64,000 nucleotides of DNA from Adiantum capillus-veneris. Lineage: Eukaryota; Streptophyta; Polypodiopsida; Polypodiales; Pteridaceae. The notes beneath the pieces were generated by a model, which saw nothing but the letters and a program-made list of their open reading frames with translations, made no database searches and had not been told where the DNA came from. Position numbers and translations under genes: made by a program. How positions within the stretch are numbered: position 1 is the stretch's first letter; every line of letters starts with the position of its first letter. This document shows positions 33,728 to 45,046 of the stretch, in pieces. The stretch lies in contig CM043968.1 of assembly GCA_014529385.2 (NCBI GenBank), forward strand, positions 124,951,518 through 125,015,517. The letters are read 5' to 3'.

Positions 33728-35779
33728 CACACACCTTGGGGAGGTGCTGCCGGCACACACACAATTTCTGAAGGAGAAGCAAGGAGGGAGGTGCTGCCAA
33801 GATTCTCATCTTGAGGACTCATTTGGATAAAAAAAAACAAGAGAATACTCAGTCCCTAATTACGGTAATCATGGTTTAATTCCTGCTCTTCTTAATTCTC
33901 TTCATTATTCTCCAAATTCCTCGTTTACTCTGCTTAATCCTAGCTATAATTCCCAATAGCTTCTCTCTAAGTTTACATAGCTATACTCCATTACATAATC
34001 ATCATCCAATTAGCTAATTTATTCAGCCATTCATCACTCTTAATCAATGATTAATACATGATTAGGAGAGATTCTCTCTAGGCAGCATAGTTAATAAATT
34101 GTCAGCCTGTAATAATGTAGACTTGATGAAATTCACCCTTTTACCACTCAATAGTAATGTAATTAAGTTAGATTTTTCTCACACATTAAGATGTGATTAA
34201 GGTAAAAATTAATCCTTCATTAGGCCACTAAGAAGAGAATTTTCTCTCACCTATGCATGCGGTAACTCTGCATCTTTCTAATTGCACTAGGAAAGTGATT
34301 GAGCTTTCTTATTTCATCTCTCTTGTAAATTAATTAGTAAAATTTTGAATTTCTTAATCATCTAAGCCAAGTGATTAACTTTAGAGCCGGTTCCCATAGG
34401 GCAAGTAAAGTATTACCCATAAAATTGCTAGGTCTCGAAGGAAAAATCTAACCCCCTTGCATATGAAGGATTCTTTAATGATTCTAATCTGCCATTTGGT
34501 TTGTTATGATTGTCTCGGACCTTAGCTCTTTTTCTTCAAGTTTATCATTTAAAGTAGTGAGTATAAAATGGCACCGGTTAAGAGAACTCGCTTCGGTGGT
34601 GCCCACGACCGTGAGGCAGGAACGAGCAATGTGAATGGAAAGGGAAAAGCTCCCATGGACGAACAAGCATCGGCCATCTCACGGGCCATTGACGAAGAAA
34701 TGGAAGAGGTAGGTCATAATTTCATTCAAGTTGTTTAATTTAACATTGCACACGTTTAGCTATGAAATAACATATCCCCAAACATGTTGGAGAAATCCGA
34801 CGGAAACCTCGGCATTGAATTCATTTGTATATTAAAGTCTAAAGTAGGAAAGCAATGATTGATGGATATACTGTTTGCAATAGGAAAGAATGTCTGCTAG
34901 GGAAAATTTAGCTCGACATGTTCATTCTATTTCCAATGTTCAATTAGTCATGAACCCCCTCCTGATCACAGGGGGCAAAGTTCTTGGTTAAGGGCTCTTG
35001 AATCCACGACTTGCTTTCTATGCGGTGGATACCCACGAGTTTCTTTCTATGCGGTGGGAACTCACGTCTTGCTTTCTATGCGGTGGGAATGTCCATGTCG
35101 CGCTTTCTATGCGGTGGACAAACCTAGTTGTATGGGAAACTAGGCGACAACGGGAGGAGTAAACTCTCGCTGGAGGGGGGATTTTGTACCTCCAGAACAT
35201 TAGAATTTTAATGAATAAGTTTGAGTAGAATTTTTACTAGAATACTGTCTTGGTGCCTCTTTGCAATACTGGTTGAAGGGTTGTCTTAATAAACATTGTG
35301 ATTCGGAATCTAATCAAGGAATGTTTATGTTGAACAATTATTGTGGTAGTAATTATGACACACAAGGAAGTGTGAGTGTGGGGGCTTGGCTCAGGTTGCC
35401 AATGCCTATGAGAAGGGTGGTCCCGATTGGTTGGGAACTCTCTGTCCCCATAGAGTTTAAATCGGTACTAGTAATACTCATTGCCCCTAGAGCGGCGAAG
35501 TCTCAAGTGTATGTGCCTCTGAAACATGGGGAAAAAGGCACTTGAGGTTTCTCTCCTCTTGGAAGGTGGGTCTTAGGATCGCTAGATAGGATAAGTACGC
35601 TTCCCCTGCGAGGTGGAGCTAGATCTCCTTGCTAGTAGGCTCGAACTCGACTCACTTTGTGATGAGAGATCGTCCGCTAGTTGAACCTTGAACCACTTTG
35701 TTTGCTTCCGCTATAGATCTAGTGGCCACGAGGTTCACCATCAGATCCGCCGTTGATACGGTGGGGTGGGGACCTCACA
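32985..35779 (+). repeat. E3 3' LTR
   Basis: Partner of 25134-27980, same ends TGTAAG...CCTCACA, followed by the GAACC target duplication. Contains a CA tract (33648-33735) and the 31-bp repeats (34999-35118). Confidence 0.95.
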
Positions 35780-35784
35780 GAACC

Positions 35785-36979
35785 GAGGGTTCTATGCTTG
35801 CAGAGAGATAGGGTGGTTCCTATGCCGAGGATGCCAGCTAGAGAGGCTCCGATTGTGAAAGATATGTAGGTGATTTCTGATAAGGCAAAGGATGTGCTGC
35901 CAAGTCAAGGTATGGTGTTTCAAGCTCCATCGAGTGGTGGTAAAGTTCAAAGAGTGCGGTTTGCAGATGACATTGAAGCGGTGAAGCTAGAGGAGCTTCC
36001 CGAGCTTGAGATAGAGGAAGAGGTTGAGCCAAGTGAAAGTAGCTCTATGGATGCTGACACAAGTTGGGAGACCGAGTCCTCTCAGTCAAGGTATGATGAT
36101 TTTGATCTCTTGCAAGTGGGTGGAGATACAATGAATGTGTGCGAGGAGCAAGGAGCAGTGCATACCGTTATGCTTGGTGGAGTCCAAGTGAAGGATCTCG
36201 AGCCTACAAGTGGTGATATACAGGTGAGGGTGATGTGTGGTGCCATGTTAATGGCCATGTTGATGAAAGTGGCAGTGGAGTGTGCCATAGTGGTACAATA
36301 GGTGCAAAACTTTGCCAAAAGGGATGAAGCAACCTTGCCTATGGGAGAAGATGAGGATAGTGCGATAGAGAAAGCGCTTCTTTCTTCCTTGATGGAGCAT
36401 GATGCAACAGTAGAAGAGATGCTTGAAGAGGTGATGGAAGCCAACAAGCAAGTGGTGCTTATCGACCTTGAAGGACCAATTGATGAGGGAGATCTTGATG
36501 ATGTTGGAGTTGAGTGCATGGTAGGTGGGAAGGCAAGTGTGGAGCCAAAGATAGAGGTGCTTCCTATGAAGCAAGTGCACTCTATTGTAGGTGATGGGGA
36601 TTCCAAGGCGATGTCAAAGCGTTCCAAGGAGCTTTGTCAATGGTGGTTGAAGGGGATGCTGATAAACACAGTTGTGCAGTGGGCTGTCGAGTAGGTACAA
36701 GATTTTCTTGAGGAGGATATTGCGTTATATGGTTGGGAGGGAGGGCATGGTATGTCCCATGTGAATGATGATGTACACTCGGAGAGTGGTGATGCTTTTG
36801 GTGGTGTTTTTTTGGAAGTGAACAGTATGCCTATGGATCCTTGGAAAGATGGAAGCATGCCGAGGGTAGCTTATGCGGAAGATTGGCTATGTGCTGGGAT
36901 GCATCACTATTGGAGGTTGTTGGTGGTGGACGGGCAAGACCAAAGCCAAGTGTTTGACCCAGGTGGGTCCATGTTGTAA
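35785..36979 (+). pseudogene. E2 acidic ORF with three in-frame TAG codons
   Basis: Continues the gag frame of E2 after the E3 insertion and stays open, except for TAG at 35867, 36299 and 36692, to the TAA at 36977-36979. The protein is strongly acidic (Glu/Asp-rich) with ELPELEIEEEVEPSE and DVLPSQG segments and has no enzymatic motif. Two stretches, VQNFAKRDE after 36299 and VQDFLEEDIALYG after 36692, start alike, which suggests an internal duplication. All three stops fit former TGG or CAG. It may be the C-terminal part of a Gag-like structural protein. Function unknown. Confidence 0.6.
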
Positions 36980-37156
36980 AGCAGGGGGTTGGGCAACCCG
37001 CCTAAAGGAAGGCCAACAGCAGGAGCTATGTATATAGTGCACATACAAGTTGTGGTATTCTTTTTGTGGTTAGTTTTGTGTTTTGCTCAGTGTTGGTGTG
37101 GTTATGCCGTTCTGGTGTGCAGTGAGTATACTTTTGGTTGAACATAAATGTTCAAC

Positions 37157-37170
37157 AGGGGGGTGGGAAA
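37157..37170 (+). other. E2 polypurine tract
   Basis: AGGGGGGTGGGAAA three bases before the 3' LTR start TGGTGCA at 37174. Confidence 0.8.
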
Positions 37171-37173
37171 TGA

Positions 37174-38917
37174 TGGTGCAGCCAAAGTTGGTCTGCGCTA
37201 TAAAGTGTGCTATGCAGTGCAAAGGGTGCTAATAGGTGCAAGCTAGAGAGCTAAAGCAGGTTTGAAGGCCCTGGCAGGCAGGTGGTAGTGGAAATGCACG
37301 TTTACAGTGTTTTTTTAGGCTAGGGGGCCTCTAAAGTGAGATAATCATAATGGCAAGGCAAGGTGTCCAAAGTGCAGGAATGTGTCCTGGAATGAAGTGT
37401 TTGAGGTGCTCTAGAAGCCCGTCCAGACCGCTCGTCAAACGGAGCCACAATGTGCGGGATATGTGAATTCAAAGTTAGAATGCTTTGCAGATCCCCGACG
37501 GGCAGGACAGGTACAGACAGGTGGTCAGAACTAGACTCAGTGGATACACGTGTAAAGCTTGAGCTTTGGAGCATGAAGGTCTTTTCGAATTGCCATTCGG
37601 AGCTCAGACGGACAAGTTATGGCCTATGGAGTATTTACAGGGGGTCGGGTATGTGCTCATCGGGCCACGTCGATAGGCATGCTGACAGAGAATTTTTTTG
37701 GAGTGGGCAAGGTTTTGGGAAAGCATACGATGTGGGAAATCAACCAGAGGTTGCGTCGCACTGATCAAAGTTGTGGACACTAGCATACGTTCATGCGAAC
37801 AAACTCACACACGATCGTGACAAAGGCGGGTCGGGTTTCTCCTGCATTATGGATCACCGTTCGAGGATGTGGGATGGCTGAAATGTGGTGAGGCTCTTGG
37901 GATATAAATCCAAAAAGAGGAAATCCGATATGGCAAGGCTAAATGAAAACCTCATGAGGATGTGTGGTCTTGAGCACCGACGGCGTACCAAATGGAGGCT
38001 CGAAGATTAAAGTCCTTCCTTTATTGTAAGTTCAAAAGGCAGGTGGTGGTTGGAAAAAAAGGGGTTCTCAATACTCAAGGGGAGGGCCAAAGAAAAAGTT
38101 TTTCCTTCTTTTTGAAGATTAGCAGTGGCGCCGGCGCCAGGGCTTAAAAAGGAATTGTTTTTTTTCCTTATTAAAGCTAAGAGGTGAAGTGAAAAGGGGG
38201 AAGAACAGCGGGTGTTTTCGAAAAAGGAGAAGGAGAGCTTTTCTTTTGGGGAAAAAGAGGAGAATTGGAAGAGGGAGATTTTTTTTCGTGCGCTCGATGT
38301 TGGCACACGTTGTCCGTGAAGGGGCGCGAAAGAGAGAGGGCCTTGTAGAAGAAGGAGCCAGCGAGGGCTACCAAGAGAAAACATTGCTGCCGAAGGGAAA
38401 CCAAAGGTGAATTTTCTCGTCGAGGTTTGTGCGGACGGATTTTGTTTGTCGAGGGAGGTGTGTGCCCCTCTGTATGAAGCGGTGATGGTCATGGTGCGGC
38501 CTAGAGCAGACCGTGTAGATCTTGTACATGGTGTTTTTCGTTGAAGGAAAGCTATCATTACCGGTTTTGGTGTCGTCTCCCTGCCCTTCCCCCCTTTCTT
38601 CTTTGCTCATTTCCAGGGTGTGTGGTGCCGGTGTGTGTGAGCGTGTGCATCCCCCGGTCCCCCTGGGTGTGAGAGAGAAAGAGAGAGAGAGAGAGGTGTT
38701 CAGTTGTGGAAGTGCTAGAAGCGGGCAAGATCGGTGTGATCGCTATCCGAGGATTGAGCAAAGTGTTTGTGCATTGGGCGAAGTGTAGGCGAGGCCCTGC
38801 TAGTGTGAGTTGCTTGTTTTGAAGGTGTTTTCGAGAGGACAGGGGTGTTGTGGATACCTTGAGCTATATAGGGGCCATTGCGTGTGTGTCGAGTGTGCTC
38901 CCCATTCCCCCTCTCCA
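37174..38917 (+). repeat. E2 3' LTR
   Basis: Partner of 22674-24412 with the same ends. The next bases (ACGTT) return to E1 gag coding sequence on the minus strand. Confidence 0.9.
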
Positions 38918-39170
38918 ACGTTCTTTGATTGCCTGCTTCATTTTCCCCCAAGACGGACTACTCGTGGGATTATCTCTATAGTGTTGCTTCCACCAAAGTG
39001 TGGCATTTCCGCTGAGATGGAACATACCCAACATTGTTTGGTTTTCTTGAGCAGTTCCTGCAGTTTTAAAATAGTCGTCCATAGCATCTAACCATGCTTC
39101 GACATCTTGCTCTAAATTGGGTCCCTCTCCCTTGAATGTAGGGAGTTGAACTTGCTTTAACAGTGTAAAT
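38918..39170 (-). pseudogene. gag: E1 gag, N-terminal part
   Basis: Minus-strand translation gives LLKQVQLPTFKGEGPN, then AMDDYFKTAG, LWWKQHYRD and the segment ending NQRT or IKER at the E2 junction. It matches E3 Gag residue by residue (LLLKQAQPPLFKGEG, AMDDYFEAAG, IWWKQHCRD). The start codon is not resolved. The rest of the gene lies at 22102-22673. Confidence 0.85.
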
Positions 39171-39546
39171 GCTATTTACACGAGTATTTAGATTGAATTA
39201 GTGGAATTTAGTACCAAATAAAATCTCTCTTATTTATGCTTTTAACTTATTTGCACACAGGATGAAGACAATTGCAAATCCATAAACAAAACTGCTTATA
39301 GCATACCCATGAGAACCATAGTATGTACAAGAGTTAATACAATCCATGAAGGTCCTACTATGTACAAGGGTGACGACAATCCTATACTAGAATCTTGTGG
39401 ACTTTGGGTGGATCAAATATAGGATCAAAATATACAACTCTTTTGGTCCATTAAAACTAGGGCCTACACCTATGGGCCTAATTCTACCTGGGTAGATTAC
39501 TTTAGACACCTAATCAAACACCCACTGATTTTGTGATACTTGGACA

Positions 39547-39861
39547 TCATTTATTATAAGGGTTTCCTCTGGAATCTCGATTCTCCGTTCCAATGAAAAA
39601 GTATACTTCAATCACTTGAAGATCTTCGGCCCATTTGAGTCTCATCATATTTGTTTCTAAACCTTCTAACTCTTCCACATCAATGAAGAAAATTCCACTA
39701 GATCCTGACCAGCTGATCCTCCAAGTGGAAGGAGAAAATCTCTTATCTAGACATTTCATCATAATTTTTCGCATTGAATAATGTTGGGATAGGCAAGCTC
39801 TCATAAACCTAATGTTGAAATCCATGGATTTGCGATAGGCCTGATGGAATTCTACCTGCAA
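39547..39861 (-). CDS. E1 leader ORF (ORF0)
   Basis: An unbroken 104-codon frame upstream of E1 gag on the same strand. It aligns with the E3 leader ORF at 28106-28600 (YRK near the start, a Trp-rich middle, GIFFI versus GIYYI, then RLKWAEDLQVIEVYF versus KKIRWGEELRVVEIFYL). It is shorter at the C-terminus. No known domain. Unlike E1 gag and pol it has kept its frame, which may be chance because it is short. The sequence 39171-39546 between it and gag holds nothing I recognise. Confidence 0.55.
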   Translation of the reverse strand: MQVEFHQAYRKSMDFNIRFMRACLSQHYSMRKIMMKCLDKRFSPSTWRISWSGSSGIFFIDVEELEGLETNMMRLKWAEDLQVIEVYFFIGTENRDSRGNPYNK

Positions 39862-39984
39862 AGATGGGTATAATTCTCTCTCTTTCTTTCTCTCTCTCTC
39901 TTTTCAATTAATTACCTCTTTAATTGAATTTATTAGAGATCACTTGTTTCAACCTAATACCTTAAACTTTTCTCTAGGTCCAAG

Positions 39985-41790
39985 ACTTATTATTATGTAT
40001 TCTAACCCTGATAAATAGCATGTAATCATATAACATGATTCACTAAATTCCCCCTTTAATTTATCTTCAAAAATAGGATCTTTTAACTAAGATAATTATC
40101 TTAAATAACTTTGTATAGATAAGGTAATTTTAGAAGGTCTCTAATGATGTCTTTTAACTCTAGATTATCTCAAATCTATTTAATCTAATTTGCTAATTTT
40201 CCCCTTCACTTTATCCTCAAAAACAATGTTTTTCTACTAAGATAATTATCTAAACTAATTATTTGTGGTTAAGATAATTATCACAGATTTTTTAAGATGT
40301 GTTTTACCTCTGAAAATTATCTCAAAGCTTTTTAGTGTAGTTTGCTATTTTCCCCTTTTAATTTTCCCTTAAAAACAATATTCTTCTGTTGAGATAATTA
40401 GTTTAACTAATTATCTATAGTAAAGATAATTATCACGGGTTTCTTAAGATAATTTTTACCTCTAATAATTATCTCAAAGCTTTTTGGATTAATGTACTGT
40501 TTTCTCCCTTTTATTTTCCCATAAAAATAGTATTTTAAGCTGAGATAATTAGTTAAAATAATTATTTGTAGTTAAGATAACTATCACAGGTTTTTTTAAG
40601 ATGAGTTTTACCTTTGATAATTATCTCAAATACTTTTGGATTAGTTTGCAATTTTCCCCCTTTTATTTTCTCTTAAAAATAGTGTTTTTTGCTGAGATAA
40701 CTAGTTAAACTAATTATTTGTAGTTAAGATAATTATCATGAATTCCTTAAGATGAGTTTTACCTTTGATAATCATCTCAAAGATTTTTGGATTAATTTGA
40801 TTATTTTCCCCTTTACTTTTCTCTTAAAAATAGTGTAATTCTACCTAAATAATTATAAAAATTATTCAAAAAATTCAAAGATAATTTTCTTAGCATATTG
40901 ACAATCTAACATAGCTTTGATAATTATCTCATCTTAATCTAAGTTTAATTAGTATAATTATCATTAATTTATGGTTAAAATGAGTAATTTCAGTTCTAAT
41001 ATAATATAATAACTAATTACATTAATATCCCTAAGCTTAATCACAATAATTAGCAAAGAATTAAGAATTAGAAGAGAATTTTAGAATGTAAATAAGTTTA
41101 ATCTTCTTAATTAATCAAATTATTAAGAAAATATAAATAGATTAGCATAATTCTGCTAATTAAAAAGATTTAATGTTAATTATCATTGATTAACCAACTA
41201 GAGCTTTGCTCTCTAGTGATTTCTGAGTAGAGATCTCTCTAGATAAGAGAGAATTTTCCAGGACCTAGAGTCTCATACAAGTTGTGAAGCAAGGGGTCGT
41301 ATTTATAGGTTTCTGGACACTCACTGGCTGAATATGGCAGTAACTTGCATCCCAAGGCATCCCTACAGCTCCACAAGTGCCCCTTGCTGCTAAATGTAGT
41401 CTCGAAAAGTTCATCATTATCCCACACAGCCCCCCAGATACACAAAATCGACTTTCTGCTAGTTTGTTGACTTTTAATGATTAATTTTGGAAATATCTGC
41501 AATTTCTAGAACCTTAGGATAAAAAGTCTTCAGTAGTAATAATTACTGAAGCCATTCAATTTTACTTAACTAATTAAATTCATAGTGTAACCTTTCAGAG
41601 CCCGTAACTTTTCCAGACTTTATTAGAATTCTGTTCTGAAAAAATCTAACCATAATAAAGCTCTGGTTACGGTTCCAAAAATACCAATAGTTGCCATAGT
41701 TGGATCATTCTACAGTGTTTTCTTAACAACCAAATTAATTTGATCAGGCTTTGTACAATTTCTAAGGTTTCAAAAACTGGAAACTTTACA
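39985..41790 (-). repeat. E1 5' LTR, truncated
   Basis: Homologous to 19829-21174 but longer because it has more 152-bp units (AAGATAATTA-type phrases near 40091, 40241, 40393, 40543, 40695). The element-orientation 3' part of this LTR and the primer-binding site are missing: homology stops inside the tandem array at about 39985. It ends at 41790 (in element orientation it begins TGTAAAG). Confidence 0.8.
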
Positions 41791-43008
41791 CTCGTTTTCT
41801 TGTTTTTTATGGTTTCCTGAGCATTGATCTTAAGATTTGTCTCGTCTATCAATCATTCTCAAAATCCTAATCTAATTCTACAACCCTACAATCCTAAAGG
41901 CACTCGACGAGTATAATTACTTCCAAGCTACCTCTACACAACAAAAGACAACAATCTTAAGCTATGCGATTTCTAAGAGAAAGTTTTTACTTTAGGAGAT
42001 CCTAGAGGAAGTTAAAGGATAACTTCATAAGACGCTCGTGTTTTTTCCTAGTTTAGGTCTCTTCGATCCCCAGCAGCGATGCCAAATGTGGGACGTGTGT
42101 CTAACCTCACTATCCTATCTTATTGCAGTTTTAGCAAGAACCACGAAAAAATTGTCAATCCATGGGACGAAGCCGACTCGACTAGTGCATAGAGGCTACA
42201 AGAGGTTGTCAATCTCTTGGAAAACACCTAACAACTCGCATCTAACTCAAGCTACAAGAGGTGACTGAAATCATCAAAAGCCAATCGCTCATCGGCAAAC
42301 AAATCACACCTGTTACAGCATCAGATGACATCCAAACATAATGAAACTTCTAGGACAAGTTTATAAGACCTAAGCACACATGCTTATGGTCTCAAACCCA
42401 CTTTAGGTCAAGTGAAAAAAATTGTGATTATTAACAGCAGTGGATTTTTGACCTAGTCGTTTTCGACCCAGAATACACCTAAATGCTAAGCAATGATGCC
42501 CCAATACCCCACCTATTCTTAGTTTTTGATTTTGAAGTGTAAATTCCTACTTATGCTGAAATTAGGTCGCAGATCGGCGACACCGAAAGCTACGAAATAC
42601 TGTGATGTGTTTACGTCAATGCATAGAGCTCTTACTTGCGGTTGCAATGCAACAAACGCGACTACAATGTGACAACCGGGAGGGAGTAGGAAGCGCGAGA
42701 AGGAGAGAAGTGAGCGCTGTTAGCTCACGCTGGGTATTTCATTATCCAAAACTTACAAATAATTTACAAAAATTGGCTTTTATACCTTAGCCAAGGTTTT
42801 TGGTGGTCAAAACTAATAAAATTTGGGAGCTCTAACTAGAGATAGGCAATGACAGGTTGATACAATCTGGGAGCTTGCAGCCCCAGCTCATCAATTACAA
42901 TGTTTATCCAAAAAATAGGAGTTATAATACACCCAATTTATAAAAAATAATAAGTGTTTTTACATGGGAGCTTCGAAAAATGGTATACGTGTTAGCTGGC
43001 TGCTAACA
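41791..43008 (-). mobile_element. E4-left fragment: 5' LTR, primer-binding site and first leader bases
   Basis: Reverse complement of 46705-47920. The LTR is 42087-43008 (in element orientation TGTTAGCAGC to CCCACA). The adjacent sequence at 42067-42084 is a slightly mutated version of the TGGCGCCGTTGC-type primer-binding site. An open frame at 42038-42268 spans this junction in both E4 copies and is not a gene. E1 interrupts the leader at 41790. Confidence 0.88.
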
Positions 43009-43795
43009 GTGTTCAATAAGGGTCGCTGCTTCTTCCCACTGATGTGCCTCCTAGAGGTATTCTTTGTGTTTTCTAATGTGTACAAGATGTTAGGACTTTG
43101 AACTTCATGGCGTATTTCTCTCGTTCACTCTTCAAATCAAGCGCAATCATCAACACGAACAGGTGTTTCTTGTCCATTAGCATTGCCCCTTGTCTTTTTT
43201 GCATCCATGTTTGTTTGCTTTAATTGTGATTGGTAGCATACTATTCCTTACATTTGCCTAGATTAAACATTAGATTTTGTATACTTTTTTGTCATAATCC
43301 CTTGTCTAGGCTTCAGAATCAAGTAGTCTGACTAAGCTAGTTTGAGCAAGTTAGGAGTTAGAGATCTTCTGACTAAGCTAACAGTGTTCAATAAGGGTCG
43401 CTGCTTCTTCCCACTGATGTGCCTCCTAGAGGTATTCTTTGTGTTTTCTAATGTGTACAGGATGTTAGGACTTTGAACTTCATGGCGTATTTCTCTCGTT
43501 CACTCTTCAAATCAAGCGCAATCATCAACACGAACAGGTGTTTCTTGTCCATTAGCATTGCCCCTTGTCTTTTTTGCATCCATGTTTGTCTGCTTTAATT
43601 GTGATTGGTAGCATACTATTCCACACATTTGCCTAGATTAAACATTAGATTTTGTATACTTTTTTGTCATAATCCCTTGTCTAGGCTTCAGAATCAATTA
43701 GTCTGACTAAGCTAGTTTGAGCAAGTTAGGAGTTAGAGATCCCTTGTCAAGTAGTCTGACTAAGCTAGTTTGAGCAAGTTAGGAGTTAGAGATCT
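43003..43795 (+). repeat. 375-bp tandem duplication plus partial third copy
   Basis: Positions 43003-43377 and 43378-43752 are near-identical. The tail AGTCTGACTAAGCTAG...GAGATC occurs a third time at 43747-43795. The unit starts with CTAACAGTG, the last bases of the E4-left LTR plus flank, so the duplication happened after that insertion. Confidence 0.9.
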
Positions 43796-44761
43796 TCTTT
43801 TAATACCATGAGGAATGCCTTCCTAATAATCAATGGTTACTTTAGGTTCTTCATCCAATTTAGGCAGCATTGTGTGGAAAGTACTAGGGATTTCTAGTGG
43901 GCTTAACCTCTACTGACCTTTAGCTTAAGTATTATAAAGGGAGTTTACTAGTGTGATGAGCCTGGGGAAGGTAACTTGTTATATGACCCCCGTAAATTAC
44001 ATAATTAAAATGCTAAAAGTAAAAAAAAATAAAAAATCAAAAGTGCCACAATGTAAAATCTTAAGTTGAAAGAGAAATCCCAGCTTGACTTAGTACTTCA
44101 CTCACACGTATTGCCTATTCTACTAGAGCCCTAGAGGTTCCCAGTGTGGGCGCTTTTCCTTGAAAAGCAAAAAACCAAAGGCATACAAAATAAGCACACA
44201 CATCAAAATGGAATCAATGTGAAAAGACTTTGGGGGGTCAAAAGAAAGACATGCAATGATTTCATGAGCAATACCTTTTATCGTAGCTTAACTACAAGGT
44301 CTTCTAGGTATAGCCTCTAGTAAGTCCTTGAACATCAAATACTTTGCTCTCACAATTAAACAACTTAATTGATCAGTGAAAATTGAGAAGCTTACCCATG
44401 GTATTAAGAGTTGAACTCTAGTGCATTTTGATCGTTAAATTAGCGACCCCCAACTTGTTTAGTTTTTGACCTTTACAATTGTTTATGTGTTGATTATATT
44501 ACAGTTTAATGTTTACTAAATTTTTTAATATTTGATTACCAATCAATTTGTGGGTCTACAACTGCATATGTTTTTTAATTGAATATGAGAATGCAATTAT
44601 TGTGCCAATGATTGGTTGATTTTGCAATGATTGAAGAAGGCTAAGGTTATTCAATCTCGGATGCTCTTCCACCTCGACAAACGAACTTCATCTCAATAGC
44701 TTCCGAGGAAATAATCTACATCAGGAAGGGGGGGATGTTAACCAACAAGTCAGATAGTGGA
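43796..44761. other. No gene recognised
   Basis: AT-rich sequence with only short open frames and no terminal repeats. Confidence 0.4.
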
Positions 44762-45046
44762 GTCAATACTGGGAAAATAGGAAGCTTGGGTACTGCCCAA
44801 GGCTCCCTATCGCTTGGTATTGACCTTGGTGTAACCGACGATGGAGACCCTTTTGGTGATGTGATTAACATTCATGTAGAGGAGTCAATACTGGGCAAAT
44901 AGGAAGCTTGGGGATTGCCCAACGCTCCCTATCGCTTGGTGTTGACCATGGTGTTAAATACATTACATGCGACAGTGGAGTCAACACCGAGTGAATAGGA
45001 GGCTTGGTGATTGCCCAACCGACGCTCCCTACCGCCTGGTGCTGAC
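44762..45046. repeat. Three small hairpin repeats
   Basis: Units at 44762-44824, 44884-44946 and 44980-45046 each begin GTCAATAC or GTCAACACC and end with the complement (GTATTGAC, GTGTTGAC or GTGCTGAC). Inside, ATAGGAAGCTTGGG faces CCCAAGGCTCCCTAT, giving a nested stem with a short loop in each. The units differ by paired and unpaired substitutions. Confidence 0.85.

Larger units (their letters stand above)
25134..35779 (+). mobile_element. E3: Del/Tekay-like chromovirus, defective
   Basis: A complete insertion of 10.6 kb: LTRs 25134-27980 and 32985-35779, target duplication GAACC at 25129-25133 and 35780-35784, primer-binding site at 27983 and purine tract before the 3' LTR. Internal order: leader ORF, gag with zinc knuckle, protease, RT, RNase H, integrase, chromodomain. 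Coding is broken by many stops, several indels and an internal RT deletion. It lies in E2 and is the youngest insertion of the nest by position. Confidence 0.95.
22674..38917 (+). mobile_element. E2: non-autonomous LTR element carrying only gag and an acidic ORF
   Basis: LTRs of about 1.74 kb (22674-24412 and 37174-38917) flank about 2.1 kb of unique internal sequence once E3 is removed, so the element is about 5.6 kb. It sits in E1 gag: gag coding resumes exactly on both sides, with GCGTT on the left and ACGTT on the right as a plausible duplication carrying one mutation (the last T overlaps the LTR start). No protease, RT, RNase H or integrase is present in either internal half. A purine tract precedes the 3' LTR. 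Confidence 0.85.
17447..41790 (-). mobile_element. E1: decayed Del/Tekay-like gypsy element with nested insertions
   Basis: Inserted into the E4-left leader: flanking E4 sequence resumes on both sides, with 5-bp TTCGT (17442-17446) and CTCGT (41791-41795), a target duplication with one mutation. LTR portions lie at 17447-21174 and 39985-41790. Internal remains on the minus strand are a leader ORF (39547-39861), gag in two pieces split by E2 (38918-39170 and 22102-22673) and a chromodomain remnant next to the 3' LTR. Protease, RT, RNase H and most of integrase are deleted. Without E2 the element is about 8.1 kb. Confidence 0.82.

Noticed and set aside
35785-36979. Programmed readthrough of three TAG codons in E2
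   Set aside because: Each fits decay of TGG or CAG, and the sequence after them (GTG, GTA) does not match the known CAATTA readthrough context.
42038-42268. Open frame near the E4-left LTR with a copy at 47443-47685
   Set aside because: It spans the LTR end and primer-binding site in reverse orientation and is explained by sequence homology of the element.
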